IMG/VR virus record: IMGVR_UViG_3300032245_000936
Coordinates: 1-64,000 of that record
Length of the DNA: 64,000 bases
Direction: 5' to 3' (one strand)
DNA from: a virus
Positions 8,627 through 17,107 of the stretch are shown here, one piece after another; the first letter of the stretch is position 1; every line of letters starts with the position of its first letter. A program made the translations under genes and the position numbers. The notes beneath the pieces were generated by a model. The model saw only the letters and a list, made by a program, of their open reading frames with translations. It did not search any database and was not told where the DNA came from.

Positions 8627-9809
8627 ACTCTACTACATGGGCTTGGAGTCTTACAAGGCTCGATATACTCTGCAACTCACAGAGTGGAACAAGCGTGTGT
8701 TTGATCGACGTGGCTTGGATGTAGTGTATGTGCCAGGCTTGACTCTAGACAACAGTCAAAAGATTGTTGTGGGTCAAGTGCTAGACGCACATGGTCGCAG
8801 TTATTTCTCTATGAGTCAGATGATGAACCTAGTTCGTTTGATGCAACAAGGCGAAGTAACTGCACAAGATATTATCTACTTTGAAGACATGTTCCAACCA
8901 GGCTTTGAAAGTCTTGGCTATATTATCAACCAAGTTCCAGCAGAACTACGTCCCAAGATTTATGTACGCTGTTTGGCTCAAGCAATTGATCCAGATGACT
9001 TTGTACACGTTTGGGGCATGGGCAAGTGGATGATGGACTATGAGCGCATGGTCAATGACATTGTGACCGCTTCCGGCGGTGCTGTGCTAGCAACCAATGA
9101 AGAGATGGTCATGCACATGAAGGTGGCAGGTTGGACTGCTCCTATCTATAACATCTCCGGACTTGCATTTGGCAAGAGCGAAGTGCGTGAGCGTATTCCA
9201 GGTGAACTGCGTCCATTTACTGAACGCAAACATCGTGTGGGCTTTGCCGCACGTTGGGATCAAGAGAAACAACCAGACTTCTTTATGGATCTGATTGATG
9301 CTTGGCATGAACGTCATCCAGGTACTGCTGTGGAGTTCTGTTTGTTCTCGGGCGCCGCACTCAAGTCAAACAATGACAGTTACATGGCTCGTACTCGTGC
9401 AATGCAGGCCAGTGGCAGACTGGTAATTCATGAGGACTTGGAAAAGAATGATTACTACAATCTACTCACTGATAGCCGTGTACTATTCAATTGTGCTTTA
9501 CAAGACTGGGTATCTAACACAGTATCAGAAGCTGACACTCTTGGTTGCAACGTGCTCTATCCTGCTTATCGCAGTTTTCCAGAGTCTTTTGGCAATGATC
9601 CAGAACGGTTATATATCCCCTGGAGCATAGAGGATGCAATGAACAAGTTGGAAAAACTGTTGCAAAAGCCACATGCCAATCAAGGCAAGATCAGTGACTG
9701 GACCAACGGCACAGTTGATCGCATTGTTGACATCCTTGAAGGCAAAGGCGAACAGTGGTTGCGTATGAGTACAGACTATCGTAAACACACACACGAAAGT
9801 AAGTTTTGA
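8619..9809 (+). CDS. GT-B-type glycosyltransferase
   Basis: 396-residue protein with two Rossmann-like halves typical of GT-B glycosyltransferases. The second half begins HRVGFAARWDQEKQPDFFMD, the usual entry strand and helix of a nucleotide-sugar domain. It continues with a strand GRLVIHEDL, a helix NDYYNLLTDS and VSNTVSEADTLGCNVLYP, where the acidic residue matches the E-x7-E region that contacts the donor. The ATG at 8619 overlaps the end of the previous gene. Substrate is unknown: in T4-like phages similar enzymes may act on DNA bases or surface glycans. Its position between dpdA and the que genes makes a DNA-modification role worth testing. Confidence 0.7.
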   Translation: MRKLYYMGLESYKARYTLQLTEWNKRVFDRRGLDVVYVPGLTLDNSQKIVVGQVLDAHGRSYFSMSQMMNLVRLMQQGEVTAQDIIYFEDMFQPGFESLGYIINQVPAELRPKIYVRCLAQAIDPDDFVHVWGMGKWMMDYERMVNDIVTASGGAVLATNEEMVMHMKVAGWTAPIYNISGLAFGKSEVRERIPGELRPFTERKHRVGFAARWDQEKQPDFFMDLIDAWHERHPGTAVEFCLFSGAALKSNNDSYMARTRAMQASGRLVIHEDLEKNDYYNLLTDSRVLFNCALQDWVSNTVSEADTLGCNVLYPAYRSFPESFGNDPERLYIPWSIEDAMNKLEKLLQKPHANQGKISDWTNGTVDRIVDILEGKGEQWLRMSTDYRKHTHESKF

Positions 9810-9830
9810 ATTTAATGTAAGGAGAATCGC

Positions 9831-10529
9831 ATGTTTGGTACAAGTTATACAGGAAACGATGTTTTAAATTATCGCTCGGCTGAGGAAATCAACAGTGCAA
9901 TGGGTCGTGTTTACGGACACATGAGCCTGGCTGTGGTAGTTTCCATGATTGTGAGTTACTTGGTGGGTACTAGCCCTGAGTTACTACAATTCTTTTTCAC
10001 GGGTGCGTTGAAGTGGGTTGTGATCTTTGCACCACTGGTAGCAATCTTTGGCATTAGCTACGTGCTAGGTAATAATCCCAGCAAAGGTCTAGCACAGTTA
10101 TGTCTACATGGATTTGCGGCACTCATGGGTTTGAGCTTTGCCACAATCTTTGCTGTGTTTACCATGGGCAGTATTGTTAGTGCTTTTATGGGTGCAGCAA
10201 TCTTGTTTGGTGTTATGAGTGGCTATGGTTACTTTACTAAACGTAGCCTAGACAGTCTGGGCAAGTTCATGTTTGTGGGATTGATTGCTATTATCATTGC
10301 CAGTATTGTTAATATCTTTATTGGCTCAACTGTGATGCAAATGGTAATCTCTGCTCTGGCAATCATTATCTTCTTGGGACTCACTGCGTATGACACACAG
10401 CAAATCCGTGAAGAACTAACCATGAACACAGAGCCAGCTACCGAAGTTCGTGGCGCACTAACCCTGTACATGGATTTCATCAATCTGTTCATCAATCTAT
10501 TGCAGTTGTTTGGCGGCAGAAAAGACTAA
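9831..10529 (+). CDS. Bax-inhibitor-1/YccA-like membrane protein
   Basis: 232 residues with about seven hydrophobic helices and the BI-1 family (UPF0005) signatures: an N-terminal RSAEEINSAMGRVYGHM, a membrane pair around GLSFATIFAVF, and a C-terminal GLTAYDTQQIREEL carrying the buried Asp typical of the family's pH-sensing di-aspartyl region. Bacterial members (YccA, YbhL) affect membrane proteostasis and FtsH; the phage role is unknown. Good AAGGAG site before ATG. It ends in a TAATG overlap region before the next gene. Confidence 0.85.
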   Translation: MFGTSYTGNDVLNYRSAEEINSAMGRVYGHMSLAVVVSMIVSYLVGTSPELLQFFFTGALKWVVIFAPLVAIFGISYVLGNNPSKGLAQLCLHGFAALMGLSFATIFAVFTMGSIVSAFMGAAILFGVMSGYGYFTKRSLDSLGKFMFVGLIAIIIASIVNIFIGSTVMQMVISALAIIIFLGLTAYDTQQIREELTMNTEPATEVRGALTLYMDFINLFINLLQLFGGRKD

Positions 10530-10530
10530 T

Positions 10531-10755
10531 GTGTCTTATGAACTATGGAGTACTATCCTAAAGGACGCTGTTCCTTTTAGGATGGACGACAATACCATCA
10601 ACGACATATACTGGCAGGCCGCCACTGCATATGGCTCCGGAAACACTCTCTGGTCACAGATAGGTCCGGAGCCAGTTAATTTGACAAAATTGTTTGAACA
10701 GTATAGAATGTTGGTAGCACTACAAAGGAATAATCATGACGAAGAAACAAACTGA
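10531..10755 (+). CDS. Small protein of unknown function
   Basis: 74 residues starting at GTG 10531, one base after the preceding stop; an upstream TTG (10510) in the same frame lies inside the BI-1 gene and is less likely. Sequence SYELWSTILKDAVPFRMDD and the rest are mixed helix with several Trp residues. It overlaps the next ATG by 20 bases. Confidence 0.5.
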   Translation: MSYELWSTILKDAVPFRMDDNTINDIYWQAATAYGSGNTLWSQIGPEPVNLTKLFEQYRMLVALQRNNHDEETN

Positions 10756-11662
10756 AGCAGAAAAAATTGCAGAACAAGAACAACTAATTGAGCTACTCAA
10801 GTTCACACCACGCACATACAAAATCTGTATGTGGGGCTATGGCGGCGAAAAAGTCATGGGCACAGTGGATCGTAAGATCTATGATTACTTCAAGCAACGT
10901 AGACTGGATCTAAGTGACTTTGCATGGGACAGTGACTACGCAGAAGAAAACAACATTCCAGAAGACATGTGGCCATTCCCGCCAGGCTCATGGTACGAAT
11001 GTGATAATATGGGCCATGCACATGGTGTTAGCCGCAATGCAGGCACACTACAGATCAATGACGAAAACGGTGATACTGTTTACGAACGCAGTCTAGAAGA
11101 TATTACAGGCAGTGGCGAAAACGAACCCGAATGGTCATGTGGTGACGAAGTGTTTATTGGCGAAAAGCCTGATGGCACAGTGGTGTTCATTGGTAACTCA
11201 AATGAAAAAGGCACATTCTTCGAATCCGACATAGAACTCAAAGCACCGTTTGACATCACCAAGCTCACACTGGGCTACGACGAAATTGATGGTGAAGAAA
11301 TGGTCAATTCTGTTGAGTACGATGGTGAAACTATTGACAACTGGGGCGGCAATACAGACGGCAAGAGTTCAGACTTTGGCATGTACATTGCCGGCTCAAC
11401 CAAGCACAATGATGGCAAGTGGGAAAAGTACACCAACATGGATGACATTGTGTATGAAATGACTGAGTGGTTCCCCAAGAAGATTGCACCAGCATACCCT
11501 GGTGTGTACAATATTAAAACTGCCGGCAAGAATGCTTGGACACACCAAGCCAAATGGACTGGTAATCGTTGGATCAGTTCATGGGGCGAAGATGTTCCAG
11601 AGACTGAGGAAGTCAAAGTCAAAGAGTGGCAAGGACTTGCACAGGATCCAGACAATGAATAA
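10736..11662 (+). CDS. Conserved large acidic phage protein of unknown function
   Basis: 308 residues, strongly acidic, with many Trp and Gly residues and repeated short beta motifs (GDEVFIGEKPDGTVVFIGN, EYDGETIDNWGGNTDG). The N-terminal helix is followed by YKICMWGYGGEKVMGTVD. No enzyme motif was recognised. It overlaps the next gene (galE) by eight bases. Confidence 0.55.
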   Translation: MTKKQTEAEKIAEQEQLIELLKFTPRTYKICMWGYGGEKVMGTVDRKIYDYFKQRRLDLSDFAWDSDYAEENNIPEDMWPFPPGSWYECDNMGHAHGVSRNAGTLQINDENGDTVYERSLEDITGSGENEPEWSCGDEVFIGEKPDGTVVFIGNSNEKGTFFESDIELKAPFDITKLTLGYDEIDGEEMVNSVEYDGETIDNWGGNTDGKSSDFGMYIAGSTKHNDGKWEKYTNMDDIVYEMTEWFPKKIAPAYPGVYNIKTAGKNAWTHQAKWTGNRWISSWGEDVPETEEVKVKEWQGLAQDPDNE

Positions 11663-12638
11663 AATACTTGTAACAGGAGCATGTGGTTATATTGGTAGTC
11701 ACGTTTGCAAAACACTCAAAGACGGTGGCTATCAAGTTGTGGGTTTGGATCGTGTAAAACGCGAACATACTTTGATACACATGAACTATTTTGTGCAAGG
11801 TGATTATCATAGCGAAATTGCTCTACAGGCATTAGAAACTCATCGACCGCAAGCAGTAATACACTTGGCAGGCACAAGCCTAGTGGGTCCTAGCATGGAA
11901 GATCCTGCTGAATATTATACCAACAATGTGGCCAAGACCGCGGCTTTCTTAAATGCACTACGTTTGCAAGAGCAGCCACCCGTGGTTGTGTTTTCTAGCA
12001 GTGCCGCTGTGTATGGCGCACCTGAGGTAGATTTAATTGGCGAAGAACAACCATTCAATCCGCTGAGTCCATATGGACAAAGCAAAGCAATGATTGAAAT
12101 CATGCTAGCAGACTATCATCGAGCATATGGTATGTCTGCTATGAACCTGCGTTATTTCAATGCCTGTGGTGCAGACGAGTCTGGAACACTAGGACAAGAA
12201 CCAGGTGCTACACATATCATTGCTCGCTTGTTAGAGAGTGTGCGTGATAAAACCACATTTACACTATATGGCAAAGACTATGCAACACCAGATGGTACTT
12301 GTGTTCGCGACTATGTGCATGTATCAGATCTAGCAGAAGCTCATATGTTGGCCATGCAGTATCTGTTTGCGTTTGAAGGCTGCTTCACGCTGAATCTAGG
12401 CAGTGGTCGAGGACACAGCAATGCAGAGATCATGCAAACAGTAGGACAACTGATTGGCGTGCCAGACATCGAACATGGTGAACGCAGAGTAGGTGATCCG
12501 GATCGTTTGGTTGCCAACAATTTCCTAGCCGGCGTTACACTAGGTTGGCGCCCTGAGCACGATTTAGAATCAATTGTCAACAGTGCGTGGAAGTGGTATA
12601 ATAACCCATCACATACCATTGACAATTCGTCTAAATAA
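11655..12638 (+). CDS. galE: UDP-glucose 4-epimerase-like (GalE) SDR enzyme
   Basis: 327-residue extended short-chain dehydrogenase that interconverts UDP-glucose and UDP-galactose type sugars. The NAD-binding glycine motif GACGYIGSH is at residues 7-15, the catalytic Ser region is VFSSSAAVYG, and the Tyr-Lys pair is in SPYGQSKAMIE. GalE-specific LRYFNACGADESG and the CVRDYVHVSDLA motif are present. Length is normal (about 335). The ATG at 11655 overlaps the previous gene; an upstream in-frame extension lies inside it. It may supply UDP-sugars to the nearby glycosyltransferase. Its last bases hold the folE promoter. Confidence 0.9.
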   Translation: MNKILVTGACGYIGSHVCKTLKDGGYQVVGLDRVKREHTLIHMNYFVQGDYHSEIALQALETHRPQAVIHLAGTSLVGPSMEDPAEYYTNNVAKTAAFLNALRLQEQPPVVVFSSSAAVYGAPEVDLIGEEQPFNPLSPYGQSKAMIEIMLADYHRAYGMSAMNLRYFNACGADESGTLGQEPGATHIIARLLESVRDKTTFTLYGKDYATPDGTCVRDYVHVSDLAEAHMLAMQYLFAFEGCFTLNLGSGRGHSNAEIMQTVGQLIGVPDIEHGERRVGDPDRLVANNFLAGVTLGWRPEHDLESIVNSAWKWYNNPSHTIDNSSK

Positions 12639-12647
12639 ATCTACAAT
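12619..12647 (+). promoter_or_regulatory. Sigma70-type promoter with embedded late box before folE
   Basis: TTGACA (12619-12624) and TACAAT (12642-12647) with a 17-base spacer; the spacer contains TCTAAATA (12630-12637), the late-type box. It overlaps the last codons of galE. Confidence 0.7.
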
Positions 12648-12687
12648 ACAAACAAAGTCATCCACGACTACTAACTCGGAGAATAAA

Positions 12688-13461
12688 TTGGTTTATAACA
12701 AAGTATACGTCAGTCATGACAATAACGATGAAACAGCACTAGACGCCATGGCAGGTGACGGTGGCTATAAAGAAGCATATCTAGGCGATACTATTCGCTT
12801 CAAAATGAAACGTGATAACAAACGCTTCTGGGCTGGTGATAACATCAGTGAGTATGTAACGGAGCAAGACAAAGATCGACTAATCGACGAAGCCGCAGAA
12901 GCTTTTGAAACAGTCCTTGATCGTTTGCTAATTGATCGTGAAAACGATCCTAATTCAAAAGGTACAGCTAGACGTTTAGCCAAGATGTACTTTAATGAGA
13001 TAATGGCAGGAAGATATGAACCAGGACCTGATGCAACAGCATTTCCAAACGATAGTCAAGATAGATATGAAGGCATGCTTGTCGTGCGTAGCGAACTACG
13101 TAGTATGTGTAGTCACCACCATCAGCCTGTTACAGGCGTTGCTTATATTGGCATCATCGCCGCAAATAAACTTATTGGACTCTCCAAATACACCCGTATC
13201 GCTCAGTGGTGTGCTCGACGTGGAACGCTTCAAGAAGAGCTTTGCAACGATATTGCCAGAGAAATCAGTAAAGCAACAGATTCTAGAGATGTAGCAGTAT
13301 ATGTACAAGCAGTGCATGGATGTTGTGAGAATCGCGGCATTATGGCGCATAGCAGTCTAACACAGACAACTGTGCTAACAGGTGCTTTCAAAGAAGACGC
13401 AAGTGTCAAGAAAGAATTCTTTGACAACATCAAACTACAACAGGAGTTTGCCCCAAGATGA
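12688..13461 (+). CDS. folE: GTP cyclohydrolase I
   Basis: Converts GTP to 7,8-dihydroneopterin triphosphate, the first step to 7-deazaguanine (and folate). 257 residues. Zinc and active-site residues are visible: C141 and H143-H144 in MCSHHHQPVTG, IGLSKYTRIAQWCARR, the helix QEELCNDIAREI, and C212/C213 in HGCCENRG. The likely start is TTG at 12688 because GGAG lies seven bases upstream and the promoter is just before; an ATG at 12574 is inside galE. With queD, queE and dpdA in this window it most likely feeds DNA modification rather than folate alone. Confidence 0.9.
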   Translation: MVYNKVYVSHDNNDETALDAMAGDGGYKEAYLGDTIRFKMKRDNKRFWAGDNISEYVTEQDKDRLIDEAAEAFETVLDRLLIDRENDPNSKGTARRLAKMYFNEIMAGRYEPGPDATAFPNDSQDRYEGMLVVRSELRSMCSHHHQPVTGVAYIGIIAANKLIGLSKYTRIAQWCARRGTLQEELCNDIAREISKATDSRDVAVYVQAVHGCCENRGIMAHSSLTQTTVLTGAFKEDASVKKEFFDNIKLQQEFAPR

Positions 13462-13658
13462 ACATAGATATACAACCTAAAGATACCAGTCGTGGACACT
13501 TTTATGTTAGCCTTGGAAAAAGTTTTTTACGTATCATTGCAGGTATTACACTAGCACTAGCAGGGCTTGATCCAGATGTTATGACAGCATGGCTTAAATG
13601 CGCCGGGGCCTTCTTTATTGCCGCTGAAGTACTGGGCATTGTAGAGGAAATAGTATGA
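13458..13658 (+). CDS. Small membrane-associated protein
   Basis: 66 residues with one or two hydrophobic segments (FLRIIAGITLALAG, about 24-37, and CAGAFFIAAEVLGIV, about 48-62). Coupled to folE by ATGA overlap and to the next gene likewise. Function unknown. Confidence 0.5.
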   Translation: MNIDIQPKDTSRGHFYVSLGKSFLRIIAGITLALAGLDPDVMTAWLKCAGAFFIAAEVLGIVEEIV

Positions 13659-13870
13659 GTGATGACTACATAGGTGGGCAACCTCGCGAGTACGTGCGTA
13701 TGCGTATGGAACAACTCATGAAACCTATCGAACAGCAGATTCAAATGACAGACGACCGTTCCGAACTGCTTATGTTAGCCAGTGCAATGCTTGTTGCCTG
13801 CAAAGATATATTTGACAGTGAAATTGGCGAAGCAGGTCGCAATAAAATGTTTAAGGAGTTTACAGAATGA
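13655..13870 (+). CDS. Small helical protein of unknown function
   Basis: 71 residues, predicted mostly helical (RMRMEQLMKPIEQQIQM, then SELLMLASAMLVACKDIF). ATGA overlaps at both ends place it in the folE transcription unit. Confidence 0.5.
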   Translation: MSDDYIGGQPREYVRMRMEQLMKPIEQQIQMTDDRSELLMLASAMLVACKDIFDSEIGEAGRNKMFKEFTE

Positions 13871-14130
13871 ACCCAAGTTTAACAGCGGCCGTAATGGCCA
13901 ATGAGCTTATTGAAAAAGCTCGCACAATGCAGACGTTTCAGATCACACGTCAACTAGATGATGCTGATGTTATTTTCAGCGCAGGTGTTGTGCCATTTGA
14001 TCTTAAAATGAATCGCGAAGGTCGACTCACTGCCACAGTACATGCTATGTCACTGGCTGATGCAGAACAACAAGTTGACTCATGGATTCAACACCTAGAA
14101 CAAGGAGAAGACGATGACTGGAATGCGTGA
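13867..14130 (+). CDS. Small protein of unknown function
   Basis: 87 residues: an N-terminal helix (TAAVMANELIEKARTM), a beta-rich centre with VIFSAGVVPFDLKMN, and a C-terminal helix containing DAEQQVDSWIQHLEQ. Overlaps the following gene by 17 bases. Confidence 0.5.
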   Translation: MNPSLTAAVMANELIEKARTMQTFQITRQLDDADVIFSAGVVPFDLKMNREGRLTATVHAMSLADAEQQVDSWIQHLEQGEDDDWNA

Positions 14131-14671
14131 AAAAGATTCTGCAGACTTTGATCTAGAAGCATTTATCGACTTGTTTGATGAAGCACTTACTAGTGATGAT
14201 CCTAGTGTACAAAAGACACTACAGCACTTAATGGTTATTGCGGCTCTAGCTCGCAATCATGCCAAACACGATCAACGCAATGGTCCTTTGCGTCGACTAT
14301 TTGATGATCAACGAAATATCATTCGGAGGTTGGAAAGACTTGAGACGGGACCCGGGCAGTACCCTGGAGGCGGATATAATCCGGGCACGCCTTATGGCCC
14401 AGTTATCATGCCGCAACCTTACCGTCCTACTACACCTGTCCCCGGAACAGGCACTGGCGGCTGGCCCGGACCTGGACCAAATCAAATCTGGTGCGGTACC
14501 AGTACTTCAGCAACCAGTGTAACAATACCAAATTCTGGTGCTGTTGCAAAAAGCACCACAAGTTATGCGTATGACCCAAGTCCTGCGTCCGAAATGATTG
14601 CAGAGAGAGTAGAAGATCTGTTAAAATCTAACAAGTACAAAGGCTCAACCATTAAACCTCAGGAATGCTAA
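14114..14671 (+). CDS. Protein with a helical head and Pro/Gly-rich linker
   Basis: 185 residues. Residues 1-78 are charged helices (DLEAFIDLFDEALTSDD, RRLFDDQRNIIRRLERLE). Residues 80-125 are a Pro/Gly/Tyr-rich low-complexity linker, and residues 126-185 are Ser/Thr-rich and end in a short helix. Such a layout suggests a tethering or structural protein; no enzyme motif was seen. Confidence 0.5.
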   Translation: MTGMREKDSADFDLEAFIDLFDEALTSDDPSVQKTLQHLMVIAALARNHAKHDQRNGPLRRLFDDQRNIIRRLERLETGPGQYPGGGYNPGTPYGPVIMPQPYRPTTPVPGTGTGGWPGPGPNQIWCGTSTSATSVTIPNSGAVAKSTTSYAYDPSPASEMIAERVEDLLKSNKYKGSTIKPQEC

Positions 14672-14680
14672 GGGTAACTC

Positions 14681-15154
14681 ATGCTACTTAAACTTCTAGA
14701 TCAACTTGGACGTAAACGTATCATCAATGATCGAATCAACAACGAGCCATATCTGGAACGGTATTATCTGTTTCTCAAAGAACGAGAGCGATTCCCGTTC
14801 AATGTTTTCCTACACAAGTTTTTAAAAGGTGATCCAGACGATGTTCATGATCATCCATGGCCTTATGCAACACTTATCTTGAAAGGTGGCTACTATGAAT
14901 GGGTTCCAGTTTTTAATACAATTGGCGAAAAAATCAACGAGATTCGTTACTGGCGTGGGCCCGGACACTTTCGCACTTGCAGTGCTGGCAGTTATCATCG
15001 CATCGAACTGGATCCTGGCGTAACTTGCTGGACCTTGTTCATGCCAGGTCCACACACTCGAGAATGGGGTTTCTTGACAGGTAAGAATCCAAAAACAGAT
15101 TGGGAACACAATGAAGATTATCTCACCCGGCGTAGTGGCGCTAAGGCCGTTTAA
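14681..15154 (+). CDS. Cupin-fold protein
   Basis: 157 residues with a cupin-like metal site: DVHDHPWPYATLIL (H-x-H) and SAGSYHRIEL in the second cupin motif, with strands between. Cupin proteins of this size occur in large phages with unknown substrates. An internal sequence overlaps the next gene by 44 bases in another frame. The start ATG follows GGGTAACTC, a weak ribosome site. Confidence 0.65.
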   Translation: MLLKLLDQLGRKRIINDRINNEPYLERYYLFLKERERFPFNVFLHKFLKGDPDDVHDHPWPYATLILKGGYYEWVPVFNTIGEKINEIRYWRGPGHFRTCSAGSYHRIELDPGVTCWTLFMPGPHTREWGFLTGKNPKTDWEHNEDYLTRRSGAKAV

Positions 15155-15452
15155 GGTTACTTGTCATGAGCTTACACAAGAGATGGTTGACTGGTGGATT
15201 ATGATGGGTGCGGAAGCGCAAGAGATATCCGATACATTTCATAGTCGCAAAGGTCCAGTCACTGCCAAACACTATCGTATTCGCATGCCAGGACTAGGTA
15301 GTAAATGGAGTCATTTGTTCAACGATGGTAGCGGAATTTATCTACTACACTTACTTGAGCAGTATGCGCCAGAAGCAAGTTTGTTTATTCTTAAATGGCC
15401 AGATAATATTATCAATCATGATATCAAAATACTTGAACCTCAACTTAACTAA
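15111..15452 (+). CDS. Small protein of unknown function
   Basis: 113 residues, mixed alpha/beta, with a helix LTQEMVDWWIMMGAEAQEI and a HYRIRMPG strand. The 44-base overlap with the cupin gene is unusually long for this genome; a later start is possible, but the ATG at 15111 is followed by sequence of good coding character. Function unknown. Confidence 0.45.
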   Translation: MKIISPGVVALRPFKVTCHELTQEMVDWWIMMGAEAQEISDTFHSRKGPVTAKHYRIRMPGLGSKWSHLFNDGSGIYLLHLLEQYAPEASLFILKWPDNIINHDIKILEPQLN

Positions 15453-15461
15453 GGAACCAAC

Positions 15462-16022
15462 ATGAAATTGATTCACAGTGACAAACACTTAAGATCATGG
15501 GTACAAAAAATTATTCGAGACATGTCTAAAGATGATTGGCGTCCTGACTATGTGGTAGGTATCACACGTGGCGGACTTGTGCCTGCTACCATGCTGAGCC
15601 ACTATCTTGATGTGCCCATGCACACACTAAACATCAGTTTCCGCGATGCTGATGTTGGACCTGAAAGCAATCTTTGGATGGCCGAAGATGCGTTTGGTTA
15701 TGTGCCATACGAAGGCACTCAGTTACCAGCACCCCCGGATCGTGAGGTAACTGATCCTGCACTACGCAAAAAGATTCTAATTGTAGACGACATCAATGAT
15801 TCAGGTCGCACACTAAACTGGATCAAAGAAGATTGGCCCAGCGGTTGCTTGCCTAGTGCGCCGGCCTGGCAAGCAATTTGGCACGATAGTGTGCGCTTTG
15901 CTGTAATGGTAGATAATTTGAGCAGTGGATTTCAAGATGTAGACTACTGTGGTACAGAAATTAACAAAGAGGAAACACCATGTTGGGTTGTGTTTCCTTG
16001 GGAAAATTGGTGGGAGAACTAA
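15462..16022 (+). CDS. Phosphoribosyltransferase-fold protein
   Basis: 186 residues of the type I PRTase fold. The PRPP-binding loop KILIVDDINDSGRT (about residues 105-118) has the two adjacent acidic residues and the Thr of the signature, and the N-terminal VVGITRGGLVPATMLSHYL is the first phosphate loop. Closest in look to xanthine/hypoxanthine-type PRTases or regulators. It may salvage bases or act on a nucleotide of the 7-deazaguanine pathway; the substrate cannot be read from sequence. AAGGAA precedes ATG 15462. Confidence 0.75.
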   Translation: MKLIHSDKHLRSWVQKIIRDMSKDDWRPDYVVGITRGGLVPATMLSHYLDVPMHTLNISFRDADVGPESNLWMAEDAFGYVPYEGTQLPAPPDREVTDPALRKKILIVDDINDSGRTLNWIKEDWPSGCLPSAPAWQAIWHDSVRFAVMVDNLSSGFQDVDYCGTEINKEETPCWVVFPWENWWEN

Positions 16023-16023
16023 G

Positions 16024-16515
16024 ATGTTAAACGGTAAAAAAGTTGGCTTCACAGCCTCAACATTTGATTTGCTACACGCAGGACACATTGCCATGCTTCG
16101 CGAAGCAAAAGAACAATGCGAGTATTTGATCTGTGCTCTGCAGAACGATCCTACACTAGATCGTCCTCAAAAGAATCGTCCCGTGCAAAGCATTGTAGAA
16201 CGTCAACTGCAACTGGTAGGTTGCAAATATGTAGATGAAGTTTGGGTCTACAACACAGAAAAAGATCTTGAAGACTTGCTTCTAGTACTGCCAATTGACG
16301 TGCGTATCTTGGGTGTTGAATATGAAGGCAAAGAATTTACAGGTCGTGAGATTTGCCACAAGCGAGACATTGACTTGTTCTTCAATGGACGTGACCATAG
16401 TTTTAGTTCCAGTGAACTGCGCCAGCGTGTGGCTAGTGCTGAAGATTTAAAGAAAAAGATTGAATTGTTTTCACCAGTGGGTGCAGATGATACAGGTGGT
16501 CCTAGCCCACGATAA
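16024..16515 (+). CDS. Cytidylyltransferase-like nucleotidyltransferase
   Basis: 163 residues of the HxGH nucleotidyltransferase family, close to glycerol-3-phosphate cytidylyltransferase or the C-terminal domain of HldE. KVGFTASTFDLLHAGHIAML holds the HxGH signature (HAGH), and the C-terminal FSSSELRQRV matches the second signature (SSSxLR). It probably joins a phosphorylated compound to CMP or AMP. With the HldD-like epimerase at 17524 it resembles a fragment of an activated-heptose route, but no kinase is seen. Start ATG 16024 lies just after the preceding stop; the upstream in-frame part is not used. Confidence 0.8.
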   Translation: MLNGKKVGFTASTFDLLHAGHIAMLREAKEQCEYLICALQNDPTLDRPQKNRPVQSIVERQLQLVGCKYVDEVWVYNTEKDLEDLLLVLPIDVRILGVEYEGKEFTGREICHKRDIDLFFNGRDHSFSSSELRQRVASAEDLKKKIELFSPVGADDTGGPSPR

Positions 16516-16518
16516 ATA
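16511..16518 (+). promoter_or_regulatory. T4-late-type promoter box before queD
   Basis: GATAAATA matches the late consensus at seven of eight bases, overlapping the stop of the cytidylyltransferase gene, 84 bases before queD. Confidence 0.45.
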
Positions 16519-16573
16519 TTTCCCCAAGCGGCCTTTTCGGCATTCATCCCGCTATACAAATTCTGCAAGCCTA

Positions 16574-16582
16574 TGCTATAAT
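16574..16582 (+). promoter_or_regulatory. Extended -10 promoter before queD
   Basis: TGCTATAAT: a perfect TATAAT (16577-16582) preceded by TG, the extended -10 form that can work with a poor -35. No convincing -35 box is seen at the expected distance. TAGGAG (16590-16595) then precedes ATG 16602. Confidence 0.6.
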
Positions 16583-16601
16583 TTAACATAGGAGAATAAT
16601 C

Positions 16602-17105
16602 ATGGCAAGAAGATTTAGTACAAAAACTTACGGTAATGACAGAGGCTTTAGTTGCTGTTTTAGACAGCACAAGGCCACACACTCACATTGCTCAACCATC
16701 CATGGATATAGTCTAGGATTCCGCTTTGTGTTTGAAGCAGATGAACTGGATGAAAACAACTGGGTACAAGATTTTGGTGGCCTTAAAGAAGTCAAAGCAT
16801 GGCTAGACAGCATGTTTGATCATACCTTTGTTGTGGCAGAGGATGACCCTCACTTGGATTTCTTCAAGCAGATGAATGATATCAAAGGCGGCTATAACGA
16901 CAACGGTGTTTGTGATCTACGTATTGTTGCCGGTGTTGGTTGCGAAATGTTTGCACAAATGGTCTATGAGCACGTGAGTGAATGGCTGCGTGATCTACCA
17001 AACAACAAATATAAAAACATGCTAGGCGACGAGTACCCTCGTGTAAAACTGGTAAGTGCAGAAGTATTTGAACACGCAGGCAACTCCGCAATCTACGAAG
17101 GATAA
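16602..17105 (+). CDS. queD: 6-carboxytetrahydropterin synthase (QueD)
   Basis: 167-residue tunnelling-fold enzyme that makes 6-carboxytetrahydropterin from dihydroneopterin triphosphate, the second step to 7-deazaguanine. The N-terminal FSCCFRQHKATHSHCSTIHGYS contains the catalytic Cys (C30) three residues before HGY, and metal-binding His candidates (H23, H29, H34). The usual HGH is HGY here. WVQDFGGLKEVKAWLD is the family strand-helix unit and DHTFVV the conserved Asp-His turn. The late AEVFEHAGNSAIY matches the C-terminal Glu region. Own promoter and good ribosome site. Confidence 0.88.
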   Translation: MARRFSTKTYGNDRGFSCCFRQHKATHSHCSTIHGYSLGFRFVFEADELDENNWVQDFGGLKEVKAWLDSMFDHTFVVAEDDPHLDFFKQMNDIKGGYNDNGVCDLRIVAGVGCEMFAQMVYEHVSEWLRDLPNNKYKNMLGDEYPRVKLVSAEVFEHAGNSAIYEG

Positions 17106-17107
17106 TC

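Noticed and set aside
12574-12687. ATG at 12574 as the folE start
   Set aside because: It lies within galE and upstream of the mapped-like promoter; TTG 12688 has a good ribosome site.
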